From positions 11,764-75,763 of the forward strand of contig DASRAJ010000122.1 in assembly GCA_035638255.1 (NCBI GenBank): DNA of 64,000 nucleotides, in the 5' to 3' direction. Of the stretch, positions 61,922 to 64,000 are shown piece after piece (position 1 is the first letter of the stretch; every line of letters begins with the position of its first letter). A program made the translations under genes and the position numbers. Origin of the DNA: DASRAJ01 sp035638255 (lineage in GTDB: Bacteria > Bacteroidota > Bacteroidia > Chitinophagales > UBA10324). The notes under the pieces were generated by a model that worked only from the letters and a program-made list of their open reading frames with translations, ran no database searches and was not told the DNA's origin.

Positions 61922-62323
61922 TTAGTAAACGTAGCAAAGAACCTCTCCCCCTACGTTTTGCGTTTTTGCTTCTTTATCAGTCATTACTCCTCTGCTCGTC
62001 GAAATGATAGCAACGCCAAGACCATTTTGAACCCGTGGCATTTCAGCAGCGTTCGAAAATTTTCTCAATCCCGGTCGTGATGCTCTCCTGATTCCGGCAA
62101 TCGCGGGTTGTTTAGTCGCTGTATTGTACTTCAAAGCAATTTTGATCACACCTTGTTTATTCTCAGAATCTTCAAATTTGTATTTGAGGATGTATCCCTT
62201 CTCGTACAGGATTTCAGTGATGCGCTTTTTCAGGTTTGAAGCAGGAATCTCCACAATGCGGTGATTCGCTGCCAGCGCATTTCTTAACCTGGTAAGGTAA
62301 TCTGCTATTGGATCGGTTACCAT
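61922..62323 (-). CDS. rpsH: 30S ribosomal protein S8
   Basis: Protein of 133 residues: DPIADYLTRLRNALAANHRIVEIPAS at the N-terminus and GLGVAIISTSRGVMTDKEAKTQNVGGEVLCYVY at the C-terminus. Normal length; between rpsN and rplF. Confidence 0.97.
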   Translation of the reverse strand: MVTDPIADYLTRLRNALAANHRIVEIPASNLKKRITEILYEKGYILKYKFEDSENKQGVIKIALKYNTATKQPAIAGIRRASRPGLRKFSNAAEMPRVQNGLGVAIISTSRGVMTDKEAKTQNVGGEVLCYVY

Positions 62324-62342
62324 AGTTTGATTTCGATTTTGG

Positions 62343-62358
62343 TCCCGATTGATCGGGA
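62343..62358. repeat. TCCCGATTGATCGGGA palindrome
   Basis: A perfect 16-nt palindrome 19 nt from the rpsH start codon, of the same family as the hairpins at 55696 and 60149 but with a shorter centre. In the mRNA it would form a short hairpin in the rpsH leader. Confidence 0.75.
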
Positions 62359-62411
62359 TGATTTCGGATTTAAAAAGTGTTCTTCAGTTCTTTACTCTTC
62401 TTTTTTCTTTT

Positions 62412-62446
<35 letters not shown>

Positions 62447-62451
62447 TTATT

Positions 62452-62721
62452 TTACCAGGATGCTTTCGTCACGCCGGGAATTTTTCCATTGAGTGCTAAG
62501 TCGCGGAATTTATTTCTGCATACGCCAAATTCGCCGATGTAACCTTTAGGTCTGCCGGTGAGCTGACAGCGATTATGATGTCGAACCGGTGATGCATTCT
62601 TTGGAAGTTTATCCAATGCAGCATAGTCACCGGCGGCTTTCAACGCTTTTCTTCTCTCCGCATACTTTTTAATCATGCGGTCACGCTTACGCTCTCTTGC
62701 TTTAACTGATTCTTTTGCCAT
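62452..62721 (-). CDS. rpsN: 30S ribosomal protein S14 (zinc-free type)
   Basis: Protein of 89 residues (MAKESVKARERKRDRMIKKY ... NRCQLTGRPKGYIGEFGVCRNKFRDLALNGKIPGVTKASW). The long, CxxC-lacking form of S14. Located between rplE and rpsH, 4 nt from rplE. Confidence 0.97.
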   Translation of the reverse strand: MAKESVKARERKRDRMIKKYAERRKALKAAGDYAALDKLPKNASPVRHHNRCQLTGRPKGYIGEFGVCRNKFRDLALNGKIPGVTKASW

Positions 62722-62725
62722 GCTC

Positions 62726-63283
62726 TTAATTTTCTTTCTTGAACGGTATCCCTAATTCCTGTAATAATGCTCTTGCTTCCTGGTCATTGGTTGCTGTGGT
62801 TACGAAGGTGATGTCCATGCCACCGATCCTCGTCACCTTGTCAATGTCAATTTCAGGAAAAATGATTTGCTCTGTAACACCGAGCGTGTAATTTCCTCTT
62901 CCATCAAAACTCTTATCGTTCACACCCTTGAAGTCGCGCACACGGGGAAGAGAAGCGGCAATGAGGCGATCAACGAACTCGTACATTTTGTTTCCCCGAA
63001 GTGTAACACGAACACCAATAGCAGTGTTTGCACGAAGCTTGAAATTTGAAATGTCTTTCTTGGATTTCGTAGACACTGCTTTTTGTCCGGCAACAGTGGT
63101 CATTTCTGCGAGGGCAGTATCAATCATCTTCTTATCGGCGGTGGCTGCGCCAACACCCTGGTTGAGGCAAACTTTTTCCAGGCGCGGAACCTGCATCACT
63201 GTGGTGTAATTAAATTGCTTTGTGAGCGCAGGGATCACAGCCTCCTCATAATGTTTCCTTAGACGTGGAGTGTACTTTTCCAT
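62726..63283 (-). CDS. rplE: 50S ribosomal protein L5
   Basis: Protein of 185 residues binding 5S rRNA and the P-site tRNA: PRLEKVCLNQGVGAAT, GQKAVSTKSKKDISNFKLRANTAIGVRVTLRG, LPRVRDFKGVNDKSFDGRGNYTLGVTEQIIFPEI. Normal length. Confidence 0.97.
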   Translation of the reverse strand: MEKYTPRLRKHYEEAVIPALTKQFNYTTVMQVPRLEKVCLNQGVGAATADKKMIDTALAEMTTVAGQKAVSTKSKKDISNFKLRANTAIGVRVTLRGNKMYEFVDRLIAASLPRVRDFKGVNDKSFDGRGNYTLGVTEQIIFPEIDIDKVTRIGGMDITFVTTATNDQEARALLQELGIPFKKEN

Positions 63284-63302
63284 TACTCGATTATTTTCTA
63301 AT

Positions 63303-63647
63303 TTATTTAATTATCTCGTTTGATCGTTTTGAAAAACGAACGGATTTGCCGTTCTCGATTCTTCTTCCTATGCGCGTTGGCTTACCATCCTTCGGGTCAA
63401 GCAACGCGATTTTTGAAACATTTACTGCAGCGGCTGTCTTCACAATTCCACCCTGAGTATTTTTTGCATTTGGCTTTGTATGCTTACTAACGATATGCAC
63501 TCCTTCCACAATGGCCATTTGCTTATCAGGAAACACTTCAAGAACGCGATGAGTTGTCTTATTATCCGGCCCATACTTGTGATTTCCGGAGATCATGACA
63601 ACCATGTCACCTTTTTTAATGTGAAGCTTATGTTTGAATCTGCTCAT
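63303..63647 (-). CDS. rplX: 50S ribosomal protein L24
   Basis: Protein of 114 residues with a KOW motif (KKGDMVVMISGNHKYG ... THRVLEVFPDKQMAIVEGVHIVSKHTKP). It initiates large-subunit assembly. Upstream, where rplN is expected, lies a very long TTCTATC heptad array running off the window. Confidence 0.96.
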   Translation of the reverse strand: MSRFKHKLHIKKGDMVVMISGNHKYGPDNKTTHRVLEVFPDKQMAIVEGVHIVSKHTKPNAKNTQGGIVKTAAAVNVSKIALLDPKDGKPTRIGRRIENGKSVRFSKRSNEIIK

Positions 63648-63719
63648 TCGATTTTTATTTTATGAAAATGGAAATTTGAAAATGGGTTTGTGAACTATTT
63701 TATGTGTGGTTACTATTTT

Positions 63720-64000
63720 CAATTTTCAATTTTCTGTCTTTTATCTTCTGTCTTCTATCTTCTGTCTTCTGTCTTCTATCTTCTGTCTTCTATCTTCTGT
63801 CTTCTATCTTCTGTCTTCTATCTTCTGTCTTCTATCTTCTGTCTTCTATCTTCTGTCTTCTATCTTCTGGTCTTCTATCTTCTGTCTTCTATCTTCTGTC
63901 TTCTATCTTCTGTCTTCTATCTTCTGTCTTCTATCTTCTGTCTTCTATCTTCTGTCTTCTATCTTCTGTCTTCTATCTTCTGTCTTCTATCTTCTGTTTT
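63720..64000. repeat. Very long TTCTGTC/TTCTATC heptad array upstream of rplX
   Basis: About 40 words of 7 nt, mostly alternating TTCTGTC and TTCTATC (14-nt period), preceded in the same phase by CAATTTT twice. A single extra G at about 63870 is the only clear indel. It continues past the window edge. On the coding (minus) strand it is a purine-rich GACAGAA/GATAGAA run. The 72 nt between rplX and the array (63648-63719) hold GAAAATGG/AAATTTG words. Confidence 0.95.

Noticed and set aside
63720..64000. CRISPR array in the regular repeat upstream of rplX
   Set aside because: Units are 7 nt with no unique spacers between them and no cas genes nearby.

Overview
The window comes from a member of the Bacteroidota, most like the Chitinophagales/Sphingobacteriales side of the phylum. 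It has type IX secretion (T9SS) C-terminal sorting domains on six surface proteins, a PorD-type T9SS protein, SBBP and SprB repeat proteins, the Bacteroidota order bamD-rpoZ-coaBC-porD-recN, a CzcA-TolC fusion pump, zinc-free L36 and S14, and few recognisable Shine-Dalgarno sequences. No rRNA, tRNA, CRISPR array, phage or intact insertion sequence was seen.

Layout. 1-683: 5' part of an alpha-oxoamine synthase, running off the left edge. 1083-4131: two tail-fibre-like secreted proteins with near-identical N-termini around a small secreted protein. 4326-5657: phenylacetate-CoA ligase. 6222-13676: a T9SS-exported sulfatase and two paralogous SBBP-repeat proteins. 13677-15512: poorly conserved region with a lipoprotein and doubtful fragments. 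15513-18581: T9SS-exported M4 metalloprotease. 18847-25421: housekeeping block bamD, rpoZ, coaBC, porD, recN, fabI. 25535-30368: DedA protein, an MFS-like/HEAT protein coupled to a cyclic-nucleotide-binding protein, and a GNAT-like protein with a 57-residue partner, followed by a decayed lipoprotein gene. 30930-33403: HD hydrolase, DUF4239 protein, cation diffusion facilitator. 33586-40210: heavy-metal efflux locus (DUF6660-type protein, CzcA-TolC fusion, a four-helix-bundle gene, CzcB). 40300-44390: clpC, STAS protein, RNase Z. 44397-53178: leucine-rich-repeat lipoprotein, two very large T9SS surface proteins and a NarL-type response regulator. 53286-63647: 3' part of the S10-spc-alpha ribosomal operon, all on the minus strand, from rplX to rplQ, with secY, map and infA inside.

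What stands out is between the genes. Most spacers are filled with degenerate tandem repeats whose words differ from spacer to spacer (CACGATT, GACTCAA, TTCTATC, TGCCTAC, TCATTGG, TATTTAG and others) but which nearly all keep a period of seven nucleotides. They enter even the ribosomal operon, abut start codons (rpmJ, rplF, rpoA) and supply or overlap stop codons (paaK, infA, rpsM, coaBC). A second class is an AT-rich palindromic element of about 50-60 bp: two copies in opposite orientation flank the four-helix-bundle gene in the metal-efflux locus, and one copy lies in frame inside the czcA-TolC coding sequence. A third is the hairpin TCCCGATYAAATCGGGA, embedded in heptad arrays in two ribosomal-operon spacers. 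These repeat systems are the most unusual content of the window.
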